NCBI GenBank assembly: GCA_905221605.1
Contig: CAJNDS010002404.1
Location: 234,425 to 298,424, forward strand
Reading direction: 5' to 3'
DNA: 64,000 nucleotides
Origin: Symbiodinium natans
Taxonomy: Eukaryota > Sar > Dinophyceae > Suessiales > Symbiodiniaceae
The notes beneath the pieces were generated by a model. That model saw only the letters and a program-made list of their open reading frames with translations, had not been told where the DNA came from and made no database searches. Numbering within the stretch: the stretch's first letter is position 1; the number at the start of each line of letters is the position of its first letter. Positions 32,737 through 43,740 of the stretch are shown here, piece after piece. The position numbers and the translations under genes were made by a program.

Positions 32737-33056
32737 ATTCACTCTATGCACTTCACTCTATGCACTTCACTCTATGAACTTAACTCTATACACTTGACTC
32801 TATGCACTTAACTCTATACGCGTCATTCTATACACTTCACTCTATACACTTCACTCTATGCACTTGACTCTATACACTTCACTCTATGCACTTCGCTCTA
32901 TGCACTTCACTCTATACACTTAACTCTATGCACTTCACTCTATGCACTTCGCTCTATGCACTTGATTCTATACACTTCACTCTATGCACTTCACTCTATA
33001 CACTTCATTCTGCGCACTTCACTCTATGCACTTCGCTCTATATACTTCATTCTATG
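32737..33056. repeat. 14-bp minisatellite CACTCTATGCACTT
   Basis: About 23 head-to-tail copies. Differences concentrate at two positions (TATG/TATA, CACTT/GACTT). Scattered units also occur at 32525-32570. Confidence 0.9.
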
Positions 33057-33094
33057 TTGTTGAATCAGAGGGATCCGTACGGAAGAATCCTTCA

Positions 33095-35040
33095 CGATGT
33101 TTTCGGTAAAAATCTGGATTTCACGGATATCTTGAAGAAAATTTCCATATTAAGATATTATAATAAAACGATAGAGCCCACGATCGCCTTGAAGAGAAAT
33201 TCCATATCAAGATGATTCAATAGAATATTAGAATCCACGGTTACCTTGGAGAAAATATATACATCAAAATGTTGAAATAGAACAACAAGATTCAAGGAAA
33301 TCTTGAAGAGAATCTATATATCGAGATATTATAAAAATAGATCCCATGGGCATCTGGAAAAAAAATTCCATATCAAGATATTATAATATAACGATAGAGT
33401 CCAAGGATACCTTGAAGAGAATTTCCATATCAAGAAATTAGAATATAATGATAGAATCCATAGATTCCTTCAAGAGAATCTCCATATCAAGATAATATAA
33501 TTGAGCGACAGATCCCACATTCATCTTGAAGAGAAATTCTATGATAAGATGGATCAAATGAATGATAGACCCTACAGATATATTGAAGAGAATTTCGATA
33601 TCAAGATATTATATTAGAACGATAGAGTCCACGGCCACCTTTGAAGATCAGAATGATAGATATGGATATAAGAGAACGATAGAATCCATTGATATCTTGA
33701 AGGAAATTTTCATATCAAGATCATTATACTAAAACGATAGAGGCCATGGCCACCTTGAAGAGAATTTCCATATCAAGATATTATACTAAGACGATAGAAT
33801 TCATGGATATCTAGAAGAGAATTCGAAAATCAAGATATTATAAAAGAATGATAGAGCCCACAGATATTTTGAAGAAAATTCGAAAATCAAGATATTATAA
33901 AAGAATGATAGAGTCCAGAGATATTTTGAAGAGAATTTCAATATCAAGATATTGAAATAGAATATCAGAATCCATAGATGCCTAGAAGAGAACTTGTATA
34001 TCAAGATAATATAAAAGAATGATAGAATTCCCGGATTCTTTGAAGAAAATTTATAATATGAAGATATGATACTAGCATACTAGAGCTCATGGATACCTTG
34101 AAGAGAATTGAATATCAAGATTATATAATAGAATGGTAGAATCCATTTTCATCTTGAAGAGAATTTATATATCAAAATATTTTAATAGAATGATAGAATC
34201 CATAGATTCCTTGCAGAGAATTTCTATGTGAAGATATAAGAGAAAATGATAGAATCCATAGAGAGTCCACAGATATCATGAAAAAAATTTCCATCTCAAG
34301 ATATTCCAATAGAACGATAGAATTCACGGATGTATTGAAGAGAATTTCCATATGAAGATGATGCAAAAGAAAGATAGAATCCATGGGTCTCTTGAAGAGA
34401 ATCTCCATAATAAATTGATGAAATAGAATGATAGAATTCATAGATATCTTATAGATATTTTGCATATTATTGCAAGAGAACGATGCAACCCATAATTGAA
34501 GAGAATTTCATGAAAATATTATAATAGAACGACAAGCAAAATTCATGGATTTGAAGAGAATATCTATAACAAGATCATATAATAGAACGATAGAATCCTT
34601 GCATATCTCGAAGAAATCTTCCATATCAAGATATTATAATAGAACGATAGAACCCATAGAATCCTTGAAGTGTATTTATATATCAAGATGATTTATAAAA
34701 TTATCAGAGAAGGCAGATATCTTGAAGAGAATTCTCATACAAGATGATTCAAGAATAATAGAATCCATAGATGCCTATTTTCCATATCAAAATATTCTTT
34801 CAGAATGATGAAAGCCATACATATCTTAAAGAGAAGCTTGCACCATCTTCATTAGAATTTATGTAATTGGTGCTTTTGGGAGCAGAAGTCTCTTGCGCCC
34901 TCGGAAAGATTTATCAAAGAGAATTTCTGCATCAAGATAATGAAATAGAATAATAGAATAAACGACACTTTGAAAAGAATTTATATTTTTTCGATAATAG
35001 AATAGAATGATAGAATCCAATAGAATTCCCTTGACAAGAT
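33095..35040. repeat. 57-bp AT-rich minisatellite, about 33 copies
   Basis: The unit approximates TTGAAGAGAATTTCCATATC, then AAGATATTATAATAGAACGATAG and AATCCATGGATATC. It is diverged between copies and 50-70 bp long. In a few stretches the minus strand reads as a 19-residue hydrophobic repeat (KFSSKYLWTLSFFYNILIF), which follows from the repeat length. Confidence 0.85.
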
Positions 35041-36554
35041 ATTGCAAGACTTGTCTTTCCAAAGAAAAATTAATAAGATTTTATTAGTAATTTATTTTGC
35101 TTATATTTTAATCTATTTTTTTCCCCCTATCAATTTCTTTACGAAATTTGCCCTTTTCCAAATGGTTATTAATTCATTCAATAAACCTATGGTAGATCTA
35201 ATGAAAAACAAAATTTTGAATTATAAATAGAAAAAATATTACAAAAATCTTATTAATAATAATATTATCTTTTCTCCACAAAAAAATTGAATTTTTATAC
35301 AATTTGATTGGATGTTTCTTTCTAATTCCACCCTCAATAATTTTAATGTGCATTTCATGACGTAACTTTCTTGATATTGGAAAATTGACGCGAATGAAGG
35401 AAGCACATCAAGCCCACCGGCAAATGAGACAACCGGGCTTCCAAAAGCGAGTGCTGCATTGACTTGACGAGTATTCATAATAAGTCACTCCTATGCATTC
35501 CAATTCTATATCAGCGCACTCTGCACATCCACACGCACTATTGAAACAGAAACTCGCTAAGGAACAGTCGATCCTTTCTGCTGACACCCGGTTAAGACAC
35601 CTGATTTTGCCGCGACGATTAGCTTCCCAACATGCCGGCCCCAGCCATGGTGACTTTTGCGGCTTCTTTTGTCAGGCGGCGTTTGTAATCTGAACTCTCG
35701 TCAGTGGATAATGCCGTCCTGTTCTGGCGCCTGAACACCACCTCCCTCAGGATGCCACTGGATTTCGATGCCAATTTCAAATAAGAAATGAGTCACTGCA
35801 GACAAGAGATTGAAATTGCTTTCAAACTTGCTTTCAAACTTCGTATATAGGCAAGGATTCTTATAAAATTATCTGATGGGGGCACCTTATCTCAATTCAA
35901 AGGGCCTATGGTGCGCTGCGACGTCTCGCTTTCGATGGTCTAGGAAAGGAGCACAAAGCGAAAGAAACGCCTCATTGGAATTCTTCTGGAGGGCGATCTT
36001 GAACCCTCCAATGGTCTCGTCGACCGCGCGACAGCAATGCTGCACGATGGGCTTGAGTACAAAGCCAAAGAAAGCACCCTTTGACAGCTACTGTATCTGT
36101 GTCTGCTGCTGCTGCATGGCAACCATCTAGTTCTGAAGTATTCAAACAATTCCGGGTCGCACTCTTTGGCTCCCAGCACCTCCCACTTGGTGAGCCCGCG
36201 GGACTTCCACCAGCTTGCTGGGACATGACAAAAGGCTCTGCTCCCTCGTCAAACTTGGTCTGAATCACATTCCCAAACTATCACAACTCAGCTTCTGCAA
36301 GAACAAAACAGAAACGAACGATACGAGACATGACGAAACGAACGTGCAATCATTCTCGTCCACAAAATTCACAAAAAACTTGCATATGGGGATGGACATT
36401 TTCCTTCCCTATGCCTTTGAGAATTCTTCGATCCCTCCCTCCTATTTTTTTGGATCTTCCTATTTTTTGGATCTTCCTAAATTTCATTTTCTCGCCCTTG
36501 ATATTTTTTTTCAGAATCTTCGTTGTCTTCTTTTACTTTTATATTTAATTATTT
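35041..36554. other. AT-rich stretch, no gene recognised
   Basis: Short frames include a hydrophobic 62-codon one (35042-35230) that starts inside repeat sequence. Positions 35880-36270 are more GC-rich, with overlapping frames on both strands but no signature. Confidence 0.4.
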
Positions 36555-36719
36555 GATCTCGATTCCGATCCATGGATATTCTTAGATATAGAAATCATCT
36601 GTTCCTTCCCAATATTTATATAATTAATATTATATAGAGATCTCGATTCCGACCCATGGATATTCTTAGATATAGAAATCATCTGTTCCTTCCCAATATT
36701 TATATAATTAATATTATAG
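36555..36719. repeat. 84-bp direct tandem duplication
   Basis: Two nearly identical copies, starting GATCTCGATTCCGATCCATG at 36555 and again (one base different) at 36639, through TATATAATTAATATTATA. A recent duplication. Confidence 0.9.
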
Positions 36720-38636
36720 AAATCATTTGTCCCATCTGAAAATTAGAGATAAACGCCCTTCCTAGTGCGCGCATTGCCGACAATCTCAAAATATCTGAAC
36801 GTTTCTAATTTAAATTAGATAATTTTTTTATCCAAATACAAATTTCATTTCAATAGGTTTAGAATCTAAATTAGAAAAGAAACTAGAGGGGACCCGTCGA
36901 TTCCATCGACGATATATTCGCCTATTGAATGGAAAAAGACGTACGCCAAAGCTTTGAAGAAATACGGATAAATACAAGATCCGATTAATTTTGGGATCCC
37001 TTTATTGAATTCTGAGAGCCTGACGCGCGAGCGTGGAGGGCACCAATTTGTCCAATAAGAATTTGAACGAATGATGAAGCTTGAAAAAAGATTTAGGAAT
37101 TATCACTTAAGACTTAGGATCTTGGTGCCTGAAGGGACAAGGCTTCCAAATTCGAACCCGGAAATTTATTCTATAAATGAAATTCATCATCCAGGCGTTA
37201 TGTGCGCCCAAACAAATGAAAGGGAATCTTCATCCACGAGAGCAAGAAGAATTTCGAATTCTCCAAGACGTCTCGACGTGTTTAAAAGTCCGTCATCACC
37301 CCCAATTACAAATCATCCCATCAAGACGAAAAAGGAATAAGAAGAATCGAAGATTCCTAAATGCAAAGAATCAAAAATGAGACGAACCATCGACTCAAAA
37401 AATATTCTGATGAGACGAAATATGATTTCAATCTCCTCCAATAATATCCATCATACTCAGGAAATAGATTCGATCCATGATCCTGCGCGAGGGACATCCT
37501 ACAAGGAATTCGAATGAAAGGGAAAATTCATGAATCATTCATATAGATCCAAGAAGATTGCGATGATATCGAGACGTTAGGCTTGGATGGTCCTATGGAA
37601 GTCCCTCTATAAATCGAAATTCAAATGATCCAGACATTCTTGAAAAAAAGATCCATCCCATATCGACAACGCTCGTCGATCCGATCATACAAACTAACTA
37701 ACAAATCCCGTGCCCCTTGTTCAAGATCACCCAAATTCCGAAGACGATGGGTTCGAAGCCAAGATTAATCGCCTCACACCTCGCAACGACAGCCGCGCAC
37801 ATGGGCATTTTAAGACGCAACCGAAAATGCCCCAATTGTATTAGTAATTAAGGTTGAAGATTGAAAATTTTTTTGGGCGCCCCAAGGATGGCCATATACC
37901 GTGGCAGCTCGAAGTCCATGAAAAAATATTGAACAGGATTAATCGTCGTCTCATCCAGCGTAATTCGAGGATACTTAGATCAAGAGTTTTTCCGAAGGCT
38001 AGGACATGCCGATATTAATATATCAATTAATCGATAATTCAGATCATCCGATAAACGACCCCTTAAGATCTATAATCTTATACCATAATTCGATTTCAAA
38101 GTTCCTTATTAAAATCCCTCCTTCAATTCCCTTTATATAGATCATCTAATAAAATATCATCGAAATCATAAGAAAGCATAATAAATTTACCTTATATCCA
38201 GCGGCAAAAATCCCATACTTCCCACAAAAACTCAAGAAATCTCACAATCATCAATAATTCCTCAATAACCATACAATAATCCCTCAACAACCTCTCAATA
38301 ATATTGCCTGCATCAAAAATCCCTTCCTCCAAGATTTCTTCCCTTCAATAATACCTCCCTTCAATCATTCTTCCCCAAATCCTAAATAATCCCTAATCAA
38401 GTCCTCCTCAACCTCTCAATCCTAACCCCTCAAATCCCAATCCCTCAATCACAACCCCAAATCCAAACCCTCGGCCCCTCAATCCTCCAACCCCAGCCCC
38501 TCCCATCCCAAAACCACTCATCCCCCATCAGACCCAACAAAACCCAAACTAATACAACAAAAACAAAAAACAAATTACGATCCCGAATATAGAAAATTAT
38601 CATATTCATGGCAAAATATGACATATTATAAACCAC
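36720..38636. other. AT-rich stretch, no gene recognised
   Basis: About 33-38% GC and no long open frames. From 38260 to 38560 the plus strand becomes C/A-rich with repeated CCTCAAT words, a gradient into the next repeat. Confidence 0.45.
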
Positions 38637-39116
38637 GGACCACCACCACGAGACCACCACCACGAGACCACCACCACAAGACCACCGCCACGAGACCCTC
38701 ACCACAAGACCACCACCACGAGACCACCACCACGACCACCAACACAACCACCCGCACGGACCCCCGCCACGGACCACCACCACGGACCAACCACCACGGA
38801 CCACCGCCGCGGACCACCACCGCGGGACTACCACCACGGGACCACCACCACGGGACCACCACCACGAGACAACCACCACGGGACCACCACCACGGAACCA
38901 CCACCAGGAGACCACCGCCGCGGACCGGACCACCGCCACCCGGCCACCACCACGGAACCACCGCCACGGCCACCAGGGACCACCACCACCACGCACCACG
39001 ACAGACCACCACTACCAAAGGAGCACCACCACCACGGGACCACCGCCACGCTGTGGGACCACCACGACGAACCACCACGGGACCACGGACCACCACCACG
39101 GGACCACCACCACGGG
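38637..39116. repeat. 14-bp GGACCACCACCACG minisatellite
   Basis: About 33 copies, many exact. Because 14 is not a multiple of three, all frames cycle through the same Thr/Pro/His (plus) or Val/Trp/Gly (minus) strings. This explains the long overlapping open frames on both strands at 38445-39292. No gene is inferred. Confidence 0.9.
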
Positions 39117-39994
39117 CATTCGGGAAAACCCCCCAAAACCCCAATCTTTCAGCCCCAACCCCTCAACACCCCAAAACCACCCACCCCCCACCACACCCGA
39201 CAGAACCCAAACCATTGCAGCAAAAGCAAAAAACAAAACCCCCCCAAAACACGACAAAACTCCGGACACAAACCCTACACAATTTCTATTAAACCCCAAA
39301 ACCCTACACCGTAAAGCGTAAAACCTATAATTATCAGGGAAACTCCAAGTTGTAATCACAAGCACTGAGTTGATAATACCGTTAAGCCATGCAGGAGCGA
39401 ACGCTCTATTTTTTTCTACTGCAGAGGGCTTGCGAGGTAATGCAACGGGACGATATGCACATGATGTTAAAATGCAAGGGTTATCGCAATGCAAAACTAC
39501 ACCCCCCCTCGCCGAATATTGGCAATGGGAAGGCGGACTGCACTGCAACCCTGAAACATCACTGAGCGCACATCGGCCTCGTCTTGCGACGGGCAAGCGA
39601 TCACCTCGCAGGAGTAGAAAAGTGTTTGTGTTCACTAAGACATGTTCACACGGCAACACATCAAACACATGTGAATTCAATTTTGCTCCGAGGGCAAACA
39701 AAAGTCCGAAAATGCTTGCACTTATAAACTCCAACGATCGCGTCAAACCCGGAGGTGAGGATCGAATTGGTACCGTCAGCCGTTAAATCAAATTGCGGCG
39801 CCGGTAGCTTCGGAGTTGTCACGATGTGACCAGTTGGAAATTGGGCGAAAAGAAGATACATCTTTCTACTTGTGCAAAGCAACAATGAATATTGGCCTCC
39901 GCGTTAGCGGGGCGATATCAATCGGGGATGCCAACAAATCGGCTTCATCGACGAAAATGTTGTGCTACAGCTTGAATGGGGCGGGGGAGTGGTT
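39117..39994. other. spacer before the copia-side genes
   Basis: Ends the low-GC region. I found no LTR terminus or polypurine tract that I could defend. The minus frame at 39012-39746 has no domain signature. Confidence 0.35.
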
Positions 39995-42238
39995 TCACCA
40001 CTGACGATTCCATCGTCCCCCCTGGCGGTAGCTATCCGTCCACTCATAGCGTGGGGCACGGTTCTGCTCGCCCGTTCCCCTTCCCTTCGGCTTGGCTGAT
40101 GCAATCTTTGCCTGTGCCTCACGTGACCGCCGGGCATCCTCGTCCTTCGCCAGGTAGGCTCTCTCCGCTGGTCCCTGGTTCTTGCGGATGAGGTCGAGAA
40201 TCCAAGCCCGATTCTCATCGAGGGACCATCGAGAGCTGCCTTTGGTCGGCTCCGTGCCAGTGAAGGTGACCAAGCGATGAATCGTGTCGGACTTCGCAAG
40301 GATCTGGATGAAGTCCTCCACGCTCATGATGGCCCCGATCCAAGACACAACGAAGGCAGGATCGTCCGGCGAGGTCGCTAGACCCGCAACAATCAATTCC
40401 TGAGGCGTGCAATTCACGAAAATCAGCCGAGCTGTAGTAAACGGATTATCTGCCTGGAAGCGGGCGCCAGTGCCATGGGATCCTACCCCTAGGCGACGTT
40501 GTGCCTCAATTCTTCCTTCATTTGGCAGAGCGGCGTTAATTAGAAGTTGGAACACACGCATGTCGTCAACTCCATGACCTTGGTCAATCATCTGGAGTGC
40601 GAACTGTGCGTCACCACGGAACCTGTCCATTATGCCCTCGAAGCCCAAATTACGTGCACGCTTGGCCATTTGCTTTGCTTTAGCAAGTGTCTCGGCCTCA
40701 GGCGAAATGGCTCCACGGGTACCTGCATCTCTCCGCATCTCCTGGAGGATGTCGCTGTCCGAGAGATCCCGATGGTGCCGGCCCAACGATGCTGCAGCAC
40801 ATTCCTTCGCGAAGTAACGTGCCGATTGCAGCTTCCTGCGATGCAGTTGGGAACGAGGGGCAATGAAGGACTGACCACAATGGATGCAAAGGGTCTGGCC
40901 GATGAGGTAGTCGTGCGCGCACTTAGGGCATACCCTTTTCGCATAGCTTGTACCGTTTGCCTGCTCAGTCGTCTCAGCTTCATCTTCAGCCACTGCATCC
41001 TCCACGACGATGGTTGTGTCGATGGCCGCAGCGCTTGAAGTGCGAGACATGTGTGGCTGATCAGTCTCCATTGGATCATCGGCCTCAGCGTTGGCTGGGC
41101 GAGATGACCCCTCGGTTGACGGCCTGGTCCAAATGTAGGATCCATCCCTAGTGTCGCGCACGTAGAGTGCACATGTGCCAGGGACTTCTTCTGAACAGAG
41201 GACGCCGTCGCTCTCGGAGATGAAAAGCCATGCGTGCTGCAACACAAGCTTCGTCCCGTAAACGATTTCTATGGGCAGATCGGCACGCACGCCGCTTTTG
41301 ACCTGGAGATCCTCGAGCGCTGCTAGGGCAAAATAGTTGTGTGCCTTGCCCGAGTCTCCGAACCCAGGTTTCATCGACCCCTCAACAATTGCCAACGCAG
41401 CATCTCTGGTAGTCCTGTGGTACAGTCGAGGAGGACACTTTTCAATAGGTAATAGCGGCCTACCTGCGAAGGTGGCGGTATCCCCAATCTCCTCTGCACT
41501 CTGAGGGCTAAGCCAGGACACTGCGAGGTCATTGTCTGTGAAGCGGTCCCGGACCGATTGGGCGTGGCCCTGGGCACAATGGATCCAGACCGGATAAAGG
41601 TCCTGACCGAGTGCCTGGGAGCGAAGAGCATCTGGCATACCCCGAAGTGAGAATCTCGCTTTGTTGTCATGGTAGACGATCGAGAAGATGCTTCTTATCC
41701 CTAAGAGAATCTTGTACCGCTTCAACGCGATGTCGATGAGCTCGTCAACGAGCATCCATGTTCGATCCCACGACCGCCCCGAGCGATGGCCCCTGACCAA
41801 ACCAGTGATCCCCCTCATGACGCAATGGGGAATGTCGGCTTCCTCTTCAGGCTTCAATTCTGACTGAAGCACATGGACCATTCTGGGGTCGTCAAACGGG
41901 ATCGAGTTGAAGTCGTTGCGGTCGATTCCACGCATCTCATCAAAAGTGAGTTCTTCTGAGCGGGACCACCCAAGGTAGTAGTCTTCCACGTCGTCAATGA
42001 AAAGAGACGGCTCGGCCTCTGCTTTCGCAGGGCTAGCCCTCTTCTCGGTTTTGGACGACTTCACCTTGGGGTAGGGGACGATCCACGGTGCACGGCGCTT
42101 GACCTGCTCAAACGAGCGACTGTCGAACTCTATGTTTCCCTCACCCTCGGGCTCGGGATCTTTTGAGCTGGAAGCCGGCGTTCCCATTCGGGATGCAAGA
42201 TCAGCGTCGCGAACCTTGATCCCTTCGCTCGTCTGCAT
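39995..42238 (-). CDS. 747-aa protein with Tpt1/KptA-like domain and zinc ribbon
   Basis: The longest intact frame on this side of the gap. Residues about 150-400 resemble the Tpt1/KptA RNA 2'-phosphotransferase family, which uses NAD to remove a 2'-phosphate from RNA. In order I see GLVRGHRSG (the LLRH-like element, with an inserted Gly), NKARFSLR, IHCAQGHAQSV (family IRAxQGHS), LYHRTTRDAALAIVEGSM (family LYHGT), and ISESDGVLCSEEVPGTC near the end. The Arg expected before the HVHLS-type motif seems to be Lys (GKAHNYFA), so activity is uncertain. A C4 zinc ribbon follows (CPKCAHDY...CIHCGQ, about 435-460). The C-terminal 250 residues are unassigned. The upstream coding sequence is frameshifted relative to it, so the start at 42238 may not be the original one. 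Confidence 0.6.
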   Translation of the reverse strand: MQTSEGIKVRDADLASRMGTPASSSKDPEPEGEGNIEFDSRSFEQVKRRAPWIVPYPKVKSSKTEKRASPAKAEAEPSLFIDDVEDYYLGWSRSEELTFDEMRGIDRNDFNSIPFDDPRMVHVLQSELKPEEEADIPHCVMRGITGLVRGHRSGRSWDRTWMLVDELIDIALKRYKILLGIRSIFSIVYHDNKARFSLRGMPDALRSQALGQDLYPVWIHCAQGHAQSVRDRFTDNDLAVSWLSPQSAEEIGDTATFAGRPLLPIEKCPPRLYHRTTRDAALAIVEGSMKPGFGDSGKAHNYFALAALEDLQVKSGVRADLPIEIVYGTKLVLQHAWLFISESDGVLCSEEVPGTCALYVRDTRDGSYIWTRPSTEGSSRPANAEADDPMETDQPHMSRTSSAAAIDTTIVVEDAVAEDEAETTEQANGTSYAKRVCPKCAHDYLIGQTLCIHCGQSFIAPRSQLHRRKLQSARYFAKECAAASLGRHHRDLSDSDILQEMRRDAGTRGAISPEAETLAKAKQMAKRARNLGFEGIMDRFRGDAQFALQMIDQGHGVDDMRVFQLLINAALPNEGRIEAQRRLGVGSHGTGARFQADNPFTTARLIFVNCTPQELIVAGLATSPDDPAFVVSWIGAIMSVEDFIQILAKSDTIHRLVTFTGTEPTKGSSRWSLDENRAWILDLIRKNQGPAERAYLAKDEDARRSREAQAKIASAKPKGRGTGEQNRAPRYEWTDSYRQGGRWNRQW

Positions 42239-43350
42239 CTCGCTTTAGATGCCATTGTTTGTGGCCTCCCAAGCGATAGTTGCTCGTCTCGCGGGCAATC
42301 TCGTCTCGAGAAAGTTCCACATATGGTTCGATGTCTGGAGCAATAGTCCTCTGCCAAGGTTCCAGAGTGAATGCCCGTGCCGGAATCATGTTGCGATAGC
42401 CGGCGCTGCTTTTTGACCACTCCGACTCGAACTCAGCAGGGACTCTATAGTGTCCTCCCTCACGAAAGGGGTAATCACGGGCAAGCTCCTGCAGCAAATC
42501 CTCCGGAACGTGCTGGGCCATGTCCTGCACTGAGATAGTTTGCCAGGCGGTTGCGGCTTTCCCTGTCCTCCCGAAAGTGGTACACATCGTAGAGGGGCAG
42601 CTCACCAGCCATGTTCGCAAACTCGAAGACGTTGCACCCCTGACCCTTAGCGTAAGAAAGCAACACTTTCATAGTCTCCTCCCATTGGTGTGGCAAACTA
42701 TAATATGTTGCACGCCCTGGTCCAGTGAACGAGATCGCTCCGCAGCACGGCCTGCCCTTGAGGGCGGCGATTCGTCGGATGTTGCCATACACTCCACTGG
42801 CAATCTGCGACCAATCGCCCTCAGCGGCATAGCCTTCCGGGGGCATGTTCCAGTGCTGGAGATCCGGGGGGATAAAGACCCCGTAGTTGCCGAAGAGCTC
42901 GTTGCCCTACCAGACAACCAGTATGTCGATCACCTGCTGTTCCTGCTGCTCGGGGGGCAACTGGGCCACCATGTCGTCGAAGGTCTCGACCACTGTGTCC
43001 CTGATCTTCCTGAGGTTGCCTCCCCAGATTGGCAGCACTCGCACCGTGGCGTAGTGATCCAAAGGGGCCCCCATGGAGGTCATTGCCTCGATGTCCTCAG
43101 CAATCGTGGATGCTGTTTTGGCGCCGGCCTTGAAGTAGAGGGTTGAGTCACCAACGACTAACAGCTGCCGAATGCCACTCTTCCCGAGGCGGGATGCAAG
43201 AGGGCAAGACCCTCATCGGACAGCCGCTAGGCGGGCAATATCCGACACTGTAGAATTGTCCTTGATGGCCAATGACGTTGCTGTCTGGACCGGGACTTCA
43301 TTGTACAGGTATCGGATGCCCTGGGTGTAGAAGGGGTTAATGCTGAAACG
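42201..43350 (-). pseudogene. SGNH/GDSL hydrolase-like remnant upstream of the KptA-like ORF
   Basis: A protein-like frame runs from about 43350 (EFRFSINPFYTQGIRYLYNE) through LLVVGDSTLYFKAG and VVW(stop)GNELFGNYG to about 42530, then shifts frame into ARDYPFREGGHYRVPAEFE and ends near 42201. GDS and GNE at that spacing recall blocks I and III of SGNH hydrolases, a weak resemblance. In-frame TGA (43213-43215) and TAG (42907-42909) plus two frameshifts make it a pseudogene, unless these stops are read through. It runs directly into the 747-aa frame, so one ancestral ORF is likely. Confidence 0.4.
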
Positions 43351-43740
43351 GAACTCTTAGCAAACACAGCCCTCCACAAAGAGCCAATCCACCATGAGGC
43401 ACAGTCCTCACGCGGGGTGTCGCCCTTCAGGTAGAGAGCGGCGGACATTGTGCTCGGTGTGGTCTTTCGACCCGCAATGCAGGGGCAGGCAAGAGAACTT
43501 AGGTCTACAAATTCTTTCGGGCGTACATTGTGGAGCTTACCACTCTTCCATGAATGGATGATGCTCTGAATGATGCCATCCTTAGTGCTGTGGTCATGCA
43601 CCGCGTCTGGTTCATTTCTGACCTTGGTCTCTGCTGTAAACCCTGCAAACGAGCACATGAAAGTGTCACGTCCAATGCATGCAAACTGATGTGGGCATCG
43701 AAGTGTCATAAAGTTGTGTAGACCTTCATTTTTGGCAGAA

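Noticed and set aside
30765-33056. Repeat arrays considered as CRISPR
   Set aside because: Units are contiguous tandem repeats without unique spacers, and the genome is eukaryotic.
35042-37380. AT-rich small ORFs considered as organellar insertions
   Set aside because: No recognisable plastid or mitochondrial protein or rRNA; the first starts inside minisatellite sequence.
38445-39292. Long Thr/Pro/His-rich (plus) and Val/Trp/Gly-rich (minus) open frames
   Set aside because: They are translations of the 14-bp minisatellite in every frame; nothing beyond the repeat supports coding.
42520-43146. 208-codon plus-strand frame
   Set aside because: Shadow of the minus-strand SGNH-like coding region, whose residues look protein-like.
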